Below, in pieces: positions 42,170 through 50,385 of a stretch of DNA of 64,000 nt (the first letter of the stretch is position 1; every line of letters begins with the position of its first letter). A program made the position numbers and the translations under genes. The stretch comes from UBA4742 sp963785815. GTDB taxonomy: Bacteria > Actinomycetota > Acidimicrobiia > Acidimicrobiales > Acidimicrobilacustridaceae. Below the pieces are notes generated by a model, which did not search any database, was not told where the DNA came from, and saw only the letters and a program-made list of their open reading frames with translations. The stretch covers positions 930,001-994,000 of the forward strand of contig CAWAWN010000002.1 of assembly GCA_963785815.1 (NCBI GenBank), in the 5' to 3' direction.

Positions 42170-43861
42170 ATGCGCGACGTCGTGTGGGAGCGGTTGCTCG
42201 CGCTGGCTCGGGGTCGTCACCGCCAGCTCGGTCTGGCCGCGGTGGTGGGCCTGCTCACCGGCCTGGCAGTGGCCGGGTTCGACTGGGTGGTCGCCACCCA
42301 CATGCTCGATCGGCTGGAGCGGATGCCGCTGGCGGTGCAGGCGATCGCGCCGGCGGTGGGTCTAGGGCTGGCCGCGCTGGCCCTGCGGATGTTGGCCGGC
42401 GGGGCGTCTCCGGCGACGTCGGACGAGTACATCCGCAACTACCACGAGCCAGGTCGGAGCCTCGAGCTGACACCGGTGGTGGGCCGCCTGGTGGCGGCGG
42501 CGGCGACGCTCGGGTTCGGTGGGGCCATGGGCTTCGAGGGTCCGTCGATGTACCTGGGGGCATCGGTCGGTACGCGGGTGCAGGCACGGTTCCGGCGCTG
42601 GTTCGATCCGGGTGATCTGAAGCTCCTGATGGTCGCGGGGGCGGCGGCTGGCGTGGCGGCGATCTTCAAGACCCCGGCCACCGGTGCGATCTTCGCCATC
42701 GAGGTGCCGTACCAGGACGACACCGCGAAGCGGATGTTGTTCCCCGCGCTCGTCGCCGCGGTCTGCGGCTACCTGGTCTTCGTGGCCATCAACGGGACGA
42801 CACCGCTGTTCCCGATCAACGGGTCGCCGCCCTTCGGGCTGCGGGAGCTGAGCGGCGCGGCGGCGCTCGGGCTGCTGGCGGGCTGTGGCGCCCGTGGTTT
42901 CGCCATGGTGGTTCGAGCCGCCAAGCGCTGGCAGGCGCGGACCAACCGGTTGGTGGCGGTGGCGGTGGGTGGTGGGCTCATGGCGGGGCTGGCGGTGGCC
43001 AGCCGGGTGGTCTTCGGACAGACGTTGACCATCGGCTCGGGCTACGAGGTCATCACCTGGGTGGCGACCGGGCCCCACCCGATCTGGGCGGTGGCGGTGC
43101 TGCTGGTGTTCCGGGCGGTCGCCACCCCGGCCACGGTGGGTGGCGGAGGGGCGGGTGGCATGTTCGTGCCGCTGGTGGTCCTGGGCGCCTTGGTCGGCGA
43201 TGGCTGCGGGTTGCTCGTGCACGAGCCGACCCAGACCCTGTTCCCGGTGATCGGAGTGGCAGCCTTCCTGGGAGCCGGCTACCGCACGCCGTTGGCGGCG
43301 GTGATGTTCGTGGCCGAGTCGACGGGCCGTCCTGGCTTCATCGTGCCCGGCGTCATCGCCGCGGTCGTGTCCCAGCTGGTGATGGGGCGCCAGTCGGTCT
43401 CGCCGTACCAGCTCCCTCGCCGGGCGGGCCCCCTGGAACGGCGGCTGTCCATGTCGCTCGAGTCGGCCATCGAGACCGATGTGGTGACCGTCGATGCGGG
43501 CACGACCGTCGAGCAGCTCGTGGCCCGCCAGCTGCACATGGCTCGGCACCGGCCCGTTCCGGTGCTCGAGGAGGGCCAGCTAGTCGGGCTGTTGCACACC
43601 GAGGAGGTGACCGACCTCGACCGCGACCAGTGGGGGAGCACCGAGGTGGGTCGGTTGGTGTCGCGGGACCAGCCGGTGGCGCGGCCGGTGTGGACGGTGG
43701 AGCAGGCGGTGCGGGCGATGGACGCGGCCGACGACGACGTGTTGGCCGTGACCGACGAGCACGGCCACTTCCTCGGGCTGGTGACCCTTTCGGATCTGGT
43801 CCGGTTGGACGAGGTCCTGGGGTCGCCCGATGAGGACCAGGACCCAGGAGGCAGCCCGTGA
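42170..43861 (+). CDS. CLC-family chloride channel/transporter with C-terminal CBS pair
   Basis: 563 residues, about ten hydrophobic segments. GFGGAMGFEGPSMYLGA carries the G-x-E-G-P selectivity motif near residue 123, FKTPATGAIFAIEVPY the next helix dipole, and GGAGGMFVPLVVLGALVG the GxFxP motif. From about residue 430 two CBS modules follow (TDVVTVDAGTTVEQLV, ARPVWTVEQAVRAMDAAD), which usually sense adenine nucleotides. Its stop overlaps the start of a TetR gene (GTGA), an unusual direct coupling of a CLC channel with a repressor. Confidence 0.9.
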   Translation: MRDVVWERLLALARGRHRQLGLAAVVGLLTGLAVAGFDWVVATHMLDRLERMPLAVQAIAPAVGLGLAALALRMLAGGASPATSDEYIRNYHEPGRSLELTPVVGRLVAAAATLGFGGAMGFEGPSMYLGASVGTRVQARFRRWFDPGDLKLLMVAGAAAGVAAIFKTPATGAIFAIEVPYQDDTAKRMLFPALVAAVCGYLVFVAINGTTPLFPINGSPPFGLRELSGAAALGLLAGCGARGFAMVVRAAKRWQARTNRLVAVAVGGGLMAGLAVASRVVFGQTLTIGSGYEVITWVATGPHPIWAVAVLLVFRAVATPATVGGGGAGGMFVPLVVLGALVGDGCGLLVHEPTQTLFPVIGVAAFLGAGYRTPLAAVMFVAESTGRPGFIVPGVIAAVVSQLVMGRQSVSPYQLPRRAGPLERRLSMSLESAIETDVVTVDAGTTVEQLVARQLHMARHRPVPVLEEGQLVGLLHTEEVTDLDRDQWGSTEVGRLVSRDQPVARPVWTVEQAVRAMDAADDDVLAVTDEHGHFLGLVTLSDLVRLDEVLGSPDEDQDPGGSP

Positions 43862-44532
43862 GCCCCGAGCAGATGGGTGGAGCAGGGCCGAGGTCGCGGT
43901 TTCGGACCGCCGCGCCCCCGCTGAGCCGAGACGAGATCCTCGATGTCGCCCTGCGGCACGCGCAGCAGGGCGATCTCGACGGGCTCACGGTGCGGAAGCT
44001 GGCCGTCGAGCTCGACGTGACTCCGATGGCCCTCTATCGCCACGTCCGAGACAAGGACGACATCATCGCGGGCGTGGCGGATCGGCTGCTGGCCAGGCGG
44101 GGCCTGCCCGATCCCCGCCTGCGGTGGGACCGCTACCTGATCGAGTTGGCCACCTCGTTGCGAGCTGTCCTGCGAGACCACCCGACGATCATCACGGTCT
44201 TCACCCGCCAACCCCAGGTGGGGGCCGCCGCCCAGTCCCGCTTGGCCGCGGCCCAAGTGGTGCTGGTGGAAGCCGGGTACGCGCCCCGTGACGCCGTGCG
44301 GGTCTACGCCGCGGTGCACACCTACACGATCGGGTTCTGCGCGCTGGAGGCGGGACGGGCGGCCGGCACGGACGAGACCCGTCGCCCCTCCGGCGAGCAC
44401 GACCTGGCTGGGGTCATCGCCTCGTTCGTCACCGAGGAGCAGTACTCGTTCGGCCTTCAGGCCATCGTGCGAGGTCTTCCGAAGCCCGCTCGCCGGCGTT
44501 CGACGAAGAGAGCTGGAGCATCGGGCGGCTGA
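43858..44532 (+). CDS. TetR family regulator (TetR_C_1 type) coupled to the CLC channel
   Basis: 224 residues. LSRDEILDVALRHAQQGDLD, LTVRKLAVELDVTPMALYRHVRDKDDIIAGV is close to the TetR(B/D)-type DNA-binding domain, followed by a TetR_C_1-like domain (YAPRDAVRVYAAVHTYTIGF). Repressors of this subgroup bind short palindromes of the T-A-C-A-A-C-T-A kind; two such palindromes flank this unit at 42154 and 45353. Its last 104 bp overlap the convergent universal stress protein gene. The inducer is unknown. Confidence 0.85.
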   Translation: MSPEQMGGAGPRSRFRTAAPPLSRDEILDVALRHAQQGDLDGLTVRKLAVELDVTPMALYRHVRDKDDIIAGVADRLLARRGLPDPRLRWDRYLIELATSLRAVLRDHPTIITVFTRQPQVGAAAQSRLAAAQVVLVEAGYAPRDAVRVYAAVHTYTIGFCALEAGRAAGTDETRRPSGEHDLAGVIASFVTEEQYSFGLQAIVRGLPKPARRRSTKRAGASGG

Positions 44533-45307
44533 GGCAACGGTGCAGGAGCCGGCCCGGCACCGAGCCCAGGCGAGCCAGGCCGAGGGTCGACTGGTGCCCC
44601 CCGCCGACCGCGATGAGGTCGCTGTCGAACGAATCAGCCAGCTCGCACAAGGTGCCGGCCGGGTCGTCGCTGTCCACCATCAGGCTCTCGTCGAGCACCC
44701 CGGCTGACCGCAGCGGCTCGATCCACAGGTCCTCGAAGATCTGATGCGTCTTGGACCACTGACTGCGAGGGTCGGCGTGGACCCAGAACTCGGCCGGTCG
44801 GTGGAAGACGTGCACGGCCACCACCTTCGCCCCGATGGCGGAGGCCAGCTCGGCCAACTCGGTCAACACCGCGGTGTCTCTCGGACCTCCGGAAACCCCG
44901 GCCAGGATGTCTCGCACGGGTTGGACCGGATCCACGGTGGGCACGATGGCCAACGGCTGGGCCAGGTGGCGGGCCAGGTGCTCGGCAACGTGGTGGTGGC
45001 CCGTCGAGCCCACCGCGCGGTGGACGCCCGCGCCCACCACCACCAGCCCGGGTCGGCGCCGGGTGGCTTCGGCCAGCAGCTCGGGGCCGGGCTTCCCGTG
45101 CAGCTCGATGGTCTGGGTCACCACCGGCGGTGTACCGCCCACCGAGCTCGGAACCTCGCCGTGAGACCGGTCGCCAACCTCTTCCGGGCCGTCCGACACG
45201 GTGACCTGGGTCAGCACCGCCCCCGTTTGACCGGCCACCTCCTCGGCCCATCGCCAGGCCACCTCGGACCGGGGCGAACCGTCAACACCCACGAGCACCT
45301 CTCGCAT
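44429..45307 (-). CDS. Universal stress protein with two UspA domains
   Basis: 292 residues. Domain 1 starts REVLVGVDGSPRSEVAWRWA and ends with PGLVVVGAGVHRAVGSTGHH...LAIVPTVD; domain 2 starts RDILAGVSGGPRDTAVL and ends DLIAVGGGHQSTLGLARLGS...RPMLQL. The G-x-G-x(9)-G-[S/T]-type ATP loop is recognisable in domain 1 and degenerate in domain 2. ATG 45307 follows GGAGG. The final ~25 residues beyond the USP fold are encoded opposite the end of the TetR gene. An operator shared with the CLC gene lies 46 bp upstream, so CLC, TetR and USP are probably one regulon. Confidence 0.85.
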   Translation of the reverse strand: MREVLVGVDGSPRSEVAWRWAEEVAGQTGAVLTQVTVSDGPEEVGDRSHGEVPSSVGGTPPVVTQTIELHGKPGPELLAEATRRRPGLVVVGAGVHRAVGSTGHHHVAEHLARHLAQPLAIVPTVDPVQPVRDILAGVSGGPRDTAVLTELAELASAIGAKVVAVHVFHRPAEFWVHADPRSQWSKTHQIFEDLWIEPLRSAGVLDESLMVDSDDPAGTLCELADSFDSDLIAVGGGHQSTLGLARLGSVPGRLLHRCLSRPMLQLSSSNAGERASEDLARWPEGRTSTAPR

Positions 45308-45352
45308 CTCGATCGCCTCCTCTACCTCTCCTCCACGCGATGAACTCCTTCT

Positions 45353-45381
45353 GCGTACAACTACGCTGTATATATGTATAC
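45353..45381. promoter_or_regulatory. Operator GCGTA-CAAC-TACGC plus adjacent palindrome GTATA-TATG-TATAC
   Basis: First palindrome 45353-45366 shares GTACAACTAC with the site at 42154. The second, AT-rich palindrome 45368-45381 directly follows and may contain the -10 element of the universal stress protein gene (start 45307, minus strand). Confidence 0.65.
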
Positions 45382-45514
45382 CACCGGGGACCCAGAACCG
45401 CCACAGCTGGTTCGAGTGCCCCGGCGCCACGGTTCGGCGCAGCTCATGGAGACCAAACAGCACCGGACCGAGGCGGAGGGTCCGCACTTCGTCGGCTCGC
45501 GCTGTGCCGTCCGC

Positions 45515-46108
45515 TCAGGGCGCGAGGCCGTCCAGCACGGCGTCGACCGCCCGCCGCACGTTGGCCCACTTGAAGGCGGCCGGGTCGATGGCGAAGTAGA
45601 TCATCAGACCATCGCTGAGGGCCAGGACGATGGCGGCGAGTGCGTTGGCCGGCACCTCTTCCAGCTCGCCTCGTTCCACGGCCTGGGTGATCCAGGACGC
45701 GACGTGGTGTCGTCGGGAGGCAGCCTGGACCGCGAACCGTTGGGCGAGAGCCGGATCGTTGCGCAGCTCGGACCACAGGTCGGCCTGGACCTGGACGTGT
45801 TGGGGGTCCTGACCCCGCTCGAGGATGGCGCGGACGAACCCCCGCAGGCGCGCTACCGGCGACCCCGCGCTGTGGTCGAGGTCGGCCAGCACCGCATCGA
45901 GGGCGGCGGACTCCTCGTCCAGCAGTGCCTCGAGCAGGTCCTCCTTGCGCGCGAAGTACGTGTAGAACATCCCCTTGCTGGCTCCGGCGACCGAGCAGAC
46001 CTGGTCGACGGTGAGGTTTCGCCAGCCATCGCGTGCCACCGCCATCCGCGCCGCGTCGAGCAAGGTCTGGCGGCGGCGGGCCCGCTGCGCATCATCGATC
46101 TTGGGCAC
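45515..46108 (-). CDS. TetR family regulator, divergent from the second CLC gene
   Basis: 197 residues. TLLDAARMAVARDGWRNLTVDQV, CSVAGASKGMFYTYFARKEDLLEAL is a standard TetR HTH; the ligand domain contains VQVQADLWSELRNDPALAQRF and ALSDGLMIYFAIDPAAF. GTG 46108 gives the usual short N-terminal arm. It is divergent from the CLC gene at 46267, with two palindromes between them. It probably represses that gene; inducer unknown. Confidence 0.85.
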   Translation of the reverse strand: MPKIDDAQRARRRQTLLDAARMAVARDGWRNLTVDQVCSVAGASKGMFYTYFARKEDLLEALLDEESAALDAVLADLDHSAGSPVARLRGFVRAILERGQDPQHVQVQADLWSELRNDPALAQRFAVQAASRRHHVASWITQAVERGELEEVPANALAAIVLALSDGLMIYFAIDPAAFKWANVRRAVDAVLDGLAP

Positions 46109-46152
46109 GGCTGGGCTCGCTCCTCGACGGCGGCGCGCTTGTGGGTCAGTAG

Positions 46153-46186
46153 CATGCCAGCTAGCATGAGAACTGACTAGTCGGTT
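46153..46186. promoter_or_regulatory. Two palindromes between TetR and the second CLC gene
   Basis: CATGC-CAGCTA-GCATG at 46153-46168 and AACTGACTAGTCGGTT at 46171-46186 (8-bp perfect core GACTAGTC, one mismatched pair further out). The second has the shape of a classical TetR-family operator. Confidence 0.65.
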
Positions 46187-46266
46187 TGTATTCAGTTTTT
46201 GCACTTGGTGAGAGGCCGACGTGGCCGCCGGACGGCGGTGGCGTCGGGCCCGGGAAGGAGCGGTTG

Positions 46267-47961
46267 GTGACGGACACGGCCTCGGCCCGCGAAGCCGGCC
46301 ACGAGCCGCGCCGCCGCCACACGCTGAGGCGGGCGCGGTGGCTGCGGGGCGGGCAGACCGATCAGGTCGTCGTGGAAGAGACCGGATCTGGCCCCAAGCG
46401 CACGGAGCCGCGGGCCGACATCGTGACCGAGCCCCCGGAGACACCAGCCGAGGAGCCTCTGGGCGAGGAGGGCCCGCTCGATGTCGCCGAGCTGCCTGAC
46501 CTGGTCGAGGTGGGGACCGAGCGGGACATCCAGGGATGGCGCGGGGGACGCCGGTTCCTGCACGCCGCCGCCCGCTGGGCCTTGCTCGCCGCGTTGGCGG
46601 GGGCGGCGGCGGGCATCGGCGCCTCGCTGTTCATCGTGGGCCTCGACGCCCTCGTGGCGGCGGTGAACCACGTGCGCGCCACGCTGCCGTGGTGGGCCAT
46701 CGTCGCCTTCCCCCCGACCGGGGCGGTGGTCGTCGGCTACCTGTTGTGGCGAGCCGATCGGGTCGCGTTCGTCTCCGCCTGCGGCACGGACAGCTTCATC
46801 GACGCGGTCGAGGAGGCCGACGGTGACATCCGAGCCAGGGTCCCCGTCCTGCGGATGATCGGGGCCTGGTTGACCATCGGCTTCGGGGGCAGCTCCGGAC
46901 GTGAGTGCCCGATGATCTACACCGGCGCCGGGTTGGGCTCCACCGTCGGCCAGCTGCTGCGCCGCGTCCGCCGCCGGCTCCCCGAGCCCCTGGCCGAGGC
47001 CCTCGACCTCAGCGGCGCTGACACCCGCCTGCTGGCCATGTGCGGGGCGGCCGGTGCCTTGGGCGCCGTGTTCTCCGCTCCGTTCGGCGGGGCGATCTTC
47101 GCCGTCGAGGTCCCGTACCGGCGTGACATCGACATGGACCTGTTCTTGCCGGCCCTGGTCTCGTCGGTGACCGGGTTCCTCGTGGGTTGGCTGCTGGTGG
47201 GCCGCCAGCGCCTGCTGGTCCTGCCCGGTCTCGGGTTCTTCCGGTGGCCCGAGTGGGTGCTGGTCGGGGTCATGGCGGTGGCTGGTTCGCTGATGGCTCG
47301 GCTGTTCGCCGGGATCTTCAACGGTTTCCACAGCACCGTCCGACGTGCCTGGCGCGAGGACCACCGCATCCCCAAGTGGCTCCAGACCGGTTTGGGTGGC
47401 CTTCTCGCCGGGGTGGTCATGCTGGCCTTCCCCCAGGTCTACGGCATCGGCCTCGATGCCATCCGCCAGGCCGCCGCCGGGACCCTGTTCGCCAACCAGG
47501 CCGTGGCCACCACCATCATGTTGCTGGCCGCCATGGCCGTGGCCAAGATCGTGGCCTCCACCTGCACCGTGGCCACCGGCGGCGTGGGCGGCCTGCTCTT
47601 CCCGTCGCTGTTCGCGGGAGCCGGCGTGGGCGCCGCCATCGCCACCGCTGCCAACCACCTGTGGCCGGGCCAGTTCCCCCACCACGCCGCGTACGTGCTC
47701 ATCGCCATGAGCGCCACCTACGCCGCCGCCGGGAAGGTTCCCCTGGCCAGCCTGCTGCTGCTGTGCGAGGCGTGCGTGAACTTCACCCTGGCCCTGCCCA
47801 TGGCCGTCGCCAACGGGCTCGCCTACCTGCTCAGCGGCCGCTCCACCGTCTACGACGTCCAGCGCGATCAGGTGGCCGCCGCCCGCCACCGCAGCTACCG
47901 CTGGGCCATCCCGGTCTGCATCCTCATCGTCTTGTTCGGACGGTTCGTCACGGCCCTCTGA
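46267..47961 (+). CDS. CLC-family chloride channel/transporter without CBS domains
   Basis: 564 residues. An ~95-residue charged cytoplasmic N-terminus precedes the membrane part. GGSSGRECPMIYTGAGLGS corresponds to the G-[KR]-E-G-P selectivity motif but has Cys in place of the second Gly (G-R-E-C-P). AVFSAPFGGAIFAVEVPYRRD and GGVGGLLFPSLFAGAGVGAA are the other signature helices. No CBS modules follow. GTG 46267 sits seven bases after AAGGAG. A small membrane-anchored protein gene follows 22 bp later. Confidence 0.85.
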   Translation: MTDTASAREAGHEPRRRHTLRRARWLRGGQTDQVVVEETGSGPKRTEPRADIVTEPPETPAEEPLGEEGPLDVAELPDLVEVGTERDIQGWRGGRRFLHAAARWALLAALAGAAAGIGASLFIVGLDALVAAVNHVRATLPWWAIVAFPPTGAVVVGYLLWRADRVAFVSACGTDSFIDAVEEADGDIRARVPVLRMIGAWLTIGFGGSSGRECPMIYTGAGLGSTVGQLLRRVRRRLPEPLAEALDLSGADTRLLAMCGAAGALGAVFSAPFGGAIFAVEVPYRRDIDMDLFLPALVSSVTGFLVGWLLVGRQRLLVLPGLGFFRWPEWVLVGVMAVAGSLMARLFAGIFNGFHSTVRRAWREDHRIPKWLQTGLGGLLAGVVMLAFPQVYGIGLDAIRQAAAGTLFANQAVATTIMLLAAMAVAKIVASTCTVATGGVGGLLFPSLFAGAGVGAAIATAANHLWPGQFPHHAAYVLIAMSATYAAAGKVPLASLLLLCEACVNFTLALPMAVANGLAYLLSGRSTVYDVQRDQVAAARHRSYRWAIPVCILIVLFGRFVTAL

Positions 47962-47983
47962 ACGTGGCCCGGAAGGGGGTCCC

Positions 47984-48445
47984 ATGAACGACTTGACCCT
48001 GCTGGCCCTGGCCCTGGTGGTGGCCGTCGCGGTGGAGACGATCGGCATCTGGTGGACCCGGTTGGCGCACCGCCGATCGGCTCGGCGCCTCCGCTCGGTG
48101 CTCGAACACCTCGACGCACAGCACCAACTCGACCTGCCTCACCTCACCGCCCTGCTCGACCGCCACCACTACTGGGTCGACCAGACCCGAACGGCCACGG
48201 ACCCGAACCAGCGTGCCGCGTTGGCCCGGCTGGCTCAGAGCGAGCTGGCCGAGGCCGCCGAGATCCTGAACCGGCCCGAGTACGCCGCCCTCGGCCAGGC
48301 GTCGATCGAGCAGATCATGGCCCACGATCCTGACCTGCGCGCCCACCTGGTGACGGCCGTCAACGCCCAGATCCGCCTCGACCGATGGCGCCGTTCCTCC
48401 GCCAGCGACTGGCCGGCTGGCATCGCGCCGCGATCTCAGTCGTGA
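47984..48445 (+). CDS. Hypothetical single-pass membrane protein
   Basis: 153 residues. LTLLALALVVAVAVETIGIWW is an N-terminal membrane anchor; the rest is cytoplasmic, helical and rich in His, Arg and Gln (LEHLDAQHQLDLPHLTALLD, LARLAQSELAEAAEILNRPE). Probably co-transcribed with the CLC gene 22 bp upstream, so it may be an accessory subunit. No family recognised. Confidence 0.65.
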   Translation: MNDLTLLALALVVAVAVETIGIWWTRLAHRRSARRLRSVLEHLDAQHQLDLPHLTALLDRHHYWVDQTRTATDPNQRAALARLAQSELAEAAEILNRPEYAALGQASIEQIMAHDPDLRAHLVTAVNAQIRLDRWRRSSASDWPAGIAPRSQS

Positions 48446-48455
48446 CGGCAACACC

Positions 48456-48479
48456 GCGGGCCTGAGCGGTCAGGCCCGC
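48456..48479. terminator. Bidirectional terminator hairpin
   Basis: Perfect 10-bp stem GCGGGCCTGA / TCAGGCCCGC around a GCGG tetraloop, located between convergent genes ending at 48445 and 48470. It includes the stop codon of the ABC permease gene. Confidence 0.8.
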
Positions 48480-49261
48480 AGGTCGTGGCGCTCGAACAGG
48501 ATCAGTCCGGCGACGGCGGTCAGGGCCCCGACGCCCACGAGCACGCCGTAGGAGGCGGCGCTCGTTCCGCTGGACAGCTGGTTGTCGCCGACCGACCAGT
48601 AGAAGAGTGACAGGATTCGGAACGGCTCGATGGCGGAGACGACCGGGGCGAGCGAGGACACCAGGTAGGAGGCGGCGGCCACGACGGTGGCGATGCCGAT
48701 GGACAGGCCCCGGTTCCCGGTGACCGCCCCGAGAGCCAGGGCCAGCAGTCCGAAGTCGACCGCCATCAGTCCGGTCGCGGCGGTCGTCATCGCCAGCCGG
48801 GAGACCGACAGGTCCATCTGGAAGAAGGTGCCGCACCAGCTGGTCAGGAACACCACGACGCTCAACACCGCCACCTGGACCGCGAGGGCACCGATCTTCT
48901 CGGCGACCACGGTGGTGCGTCGGAACGGCAGGGAGAGGGTGAGCTCCAACAGGCCGCTCTCCTCCTGTCCGGCGATGCAGGCGGCGCCGTACCCCACGCT
49001 CAGGAGGAGCAGGACGAGCGGGAAGAAGTTCGCGTAGACGTTGGCGCTGAGCCAGCCCGCCGAGGAGGTGAGCGATCCGGACACGCCGAAGACGGCGGCC
49101 AGGCCGGCGTTGCTGGAGGCGAAGCTGTCCAGGCTGGTGGAGTCCTTGAACGCCGGATAGATGGCCACCACGACCAGCACGTAGGCGGCCATGCCCGCTG
49201 TGTACGCAAAGAGACTTCGTCGTCGCTCGGCCAGGTCCCGGCCCAGGATCTCGGTGGTCAC
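48470..49261 (-). CDS. ABC-2 type transporter permease
   Basis: 263 residues with about six hydrophobic helices; GQEESGLLELTLSLPFRRTTVVAEKIGA is the typical cytoplasmic coupling region of ABC-2 permeases (E-x-x-x-G-x-x-E-x-x-L-x-x-P). The start is one base after the stop of the ATPase gene. Together they form a two-component exporter of lipids, drugs or peptides; substrate unknown. Confidence 0.85.
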   Translation of the reverse strand: MTTEILGRDLAERRRSLFAYTAGMAAYVLVVVAIYPAFKDSTSLDSFASSNAGLAAVFGVSGSLTSSAGWLSANVYANFFPLVLLLLSVGYGAACIAGQEESGLLELTLSLPFRRTTVVAEKIGALAVQVAVLSVVVFLTSWCGTFFQMDLSVSRLAMTTAATGLMAVDFGLLALALGAVTGNRGLSIGIATVVAAASYLVSSLAPVVSAIEPFRILSLFYWSVGDNQLSSGTSAASYGVLVGVGALTAVAGLILFERHDLRA

Positions 49262-49262
49262 C

Positions 49263-50174
49263 TCACGTCCCGTCGCCCGTCGCGGTGTCCCGGTAGTACG
49301 CCAGGAACAGCTCGTCGAGGTCGGCGGGGCGAGCCACCAGATCTACCAGGTCGTGGTCCAGCGCCACACGGAGCACGGGCGCCACCTCGCCGGTCAGGTG
49401 CATGCGGACGGTGGCACCCTCGGTGTGGACCTCGGTCACCCCGTCCAGTGCGTCGAACTCGCCGGCGCCCACTGGCTGGCGGAAGGTCAGCTGCAGCACG
49501 CGAGGCGCATCGGCACGCAGGTGTTCGACCGTGTCGGTCACGACCAGGTGCCCGTTCCGCAGGACGCACACCCGATCGGCGGCGCGTTGCACCTCGTCGA
49601 GTGAGTGCGACGAGAGCAGGACGGTGCGGCCCTCGGCCACCGTCTCGCGCAGGAGCTGCTCGAACTCGGCCTGCACGAGCGGGTCCAGCCCGGTGGTGGG
49701 CTCGTCGAGGATCAGCAACTCGGGCCGATGCATGAAGGCCAACAGCAGCCCCACCTTCTGGCGATTGCCCTTCGACAGCTCCCGCACCGGCCGATCCAGC
49801 GTGATCGAGAGACGCTCGACGAGCTGGTCGGTCAGGGCCCGATCATGTCCGCCCCGGGCGCGGGAGCACCAGTCGACCAGGTGTGCGCCGGTCATGCGCT
49901 CGAAGAGCGCGAGGTCCCCAGCCAGGTAGCCGAGCCGGCGCCGGATCGCCTGGCTGTCGCGGCGCGAGTCGAGACCGAAGAGGAGGGCCTTGCCGCTGGT
50001 CGGGCGCTGGAAGTCGAGCAGCGTGCGGATGGTGGTCGACTTCCCCGCCCCGTTGGGACCCAGGAACCCGAACACCTCGCCCTGGCGGACCGACATCGAC
50101 AGGTCCTCGACACCCTGGGCGGTGCCATATCGCTTGGTCAACCCGACCGTCTCGATCACCGCCGGTGCCGTCAC
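49263..50174 (-). CDS. ABC transporter ATP-binding protein
   Basis: 303 residues. Walker A GPNGAGKST, Q-loop region YLAGDLALF, signature LSKGNRQKVGL and Walker B LLILDEPTTGLDP are all intact, followed by a C-terminal domain typical for ABC-2 exporters (DrrA/CcmA-like). GTG 50174 is the likely start; ATG 50213 is an alternative. Operon with the permease. Right of it is the first tRNA-like repeat. Confidence 0.9.
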   Translation of the reverse strand: MTAPAVIETVGLTKRYGTAQGVEDLSMSVRQGEVFGFLGPNGAGKSTTIRTLLDFQRPTSGKALLFGLDSRRDSQAIRRRLGYLAGDLALFERMTGAHLVDWCSRARGGHDRALTDQLVERLSITLDRPVRELSKGNRQKVGLLLAFMHRPELLILDEPTTGLDPLVQAEFEQLLRETVAEGRTVLLSSHSLDEVQRAADRVCVLRNGHLVVTDTVEHLRADAPRVLQLTFRQPVGAGEFDALDGVTEVHTEGATVRMHLTGEVAPVLRVALDHDLVDLVARPADLDELFLAYYRDTATGDGT

Positions 50175-50308
50175 GTCCGAATGCTGCCATGGCGGCGTCG
50201 ATCCCGTGGGCATGGCCGTGACGCCCAGGACGACGCGGGCGCGGACGTCATCCGGGTCAGGACCAGACCGTGGTGGCATCCAGGCGAGGAGACCTGATCA
50301 TCCGCGCC

Positions 50309-50336
50309 GTGGAGCGGATGGGACTGCTCCGAGCCC
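50309..50336. repeat. tRNA-3'-end-like repeat, copy D
   Basis: GTGGAGCGGATGGGACT (50309-50325) matches 16 of 17 positions of the equivalent stretch in copies A and C; the following bases are diverged. It lies between the ABC transporter and the methyltransferase. Confidence 0.5.
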
Positions 50337-50385
50337 GGTGACCAGGGCGACCACCGCGTCACCGGCGGCTCGAGCTCTCGGACCG

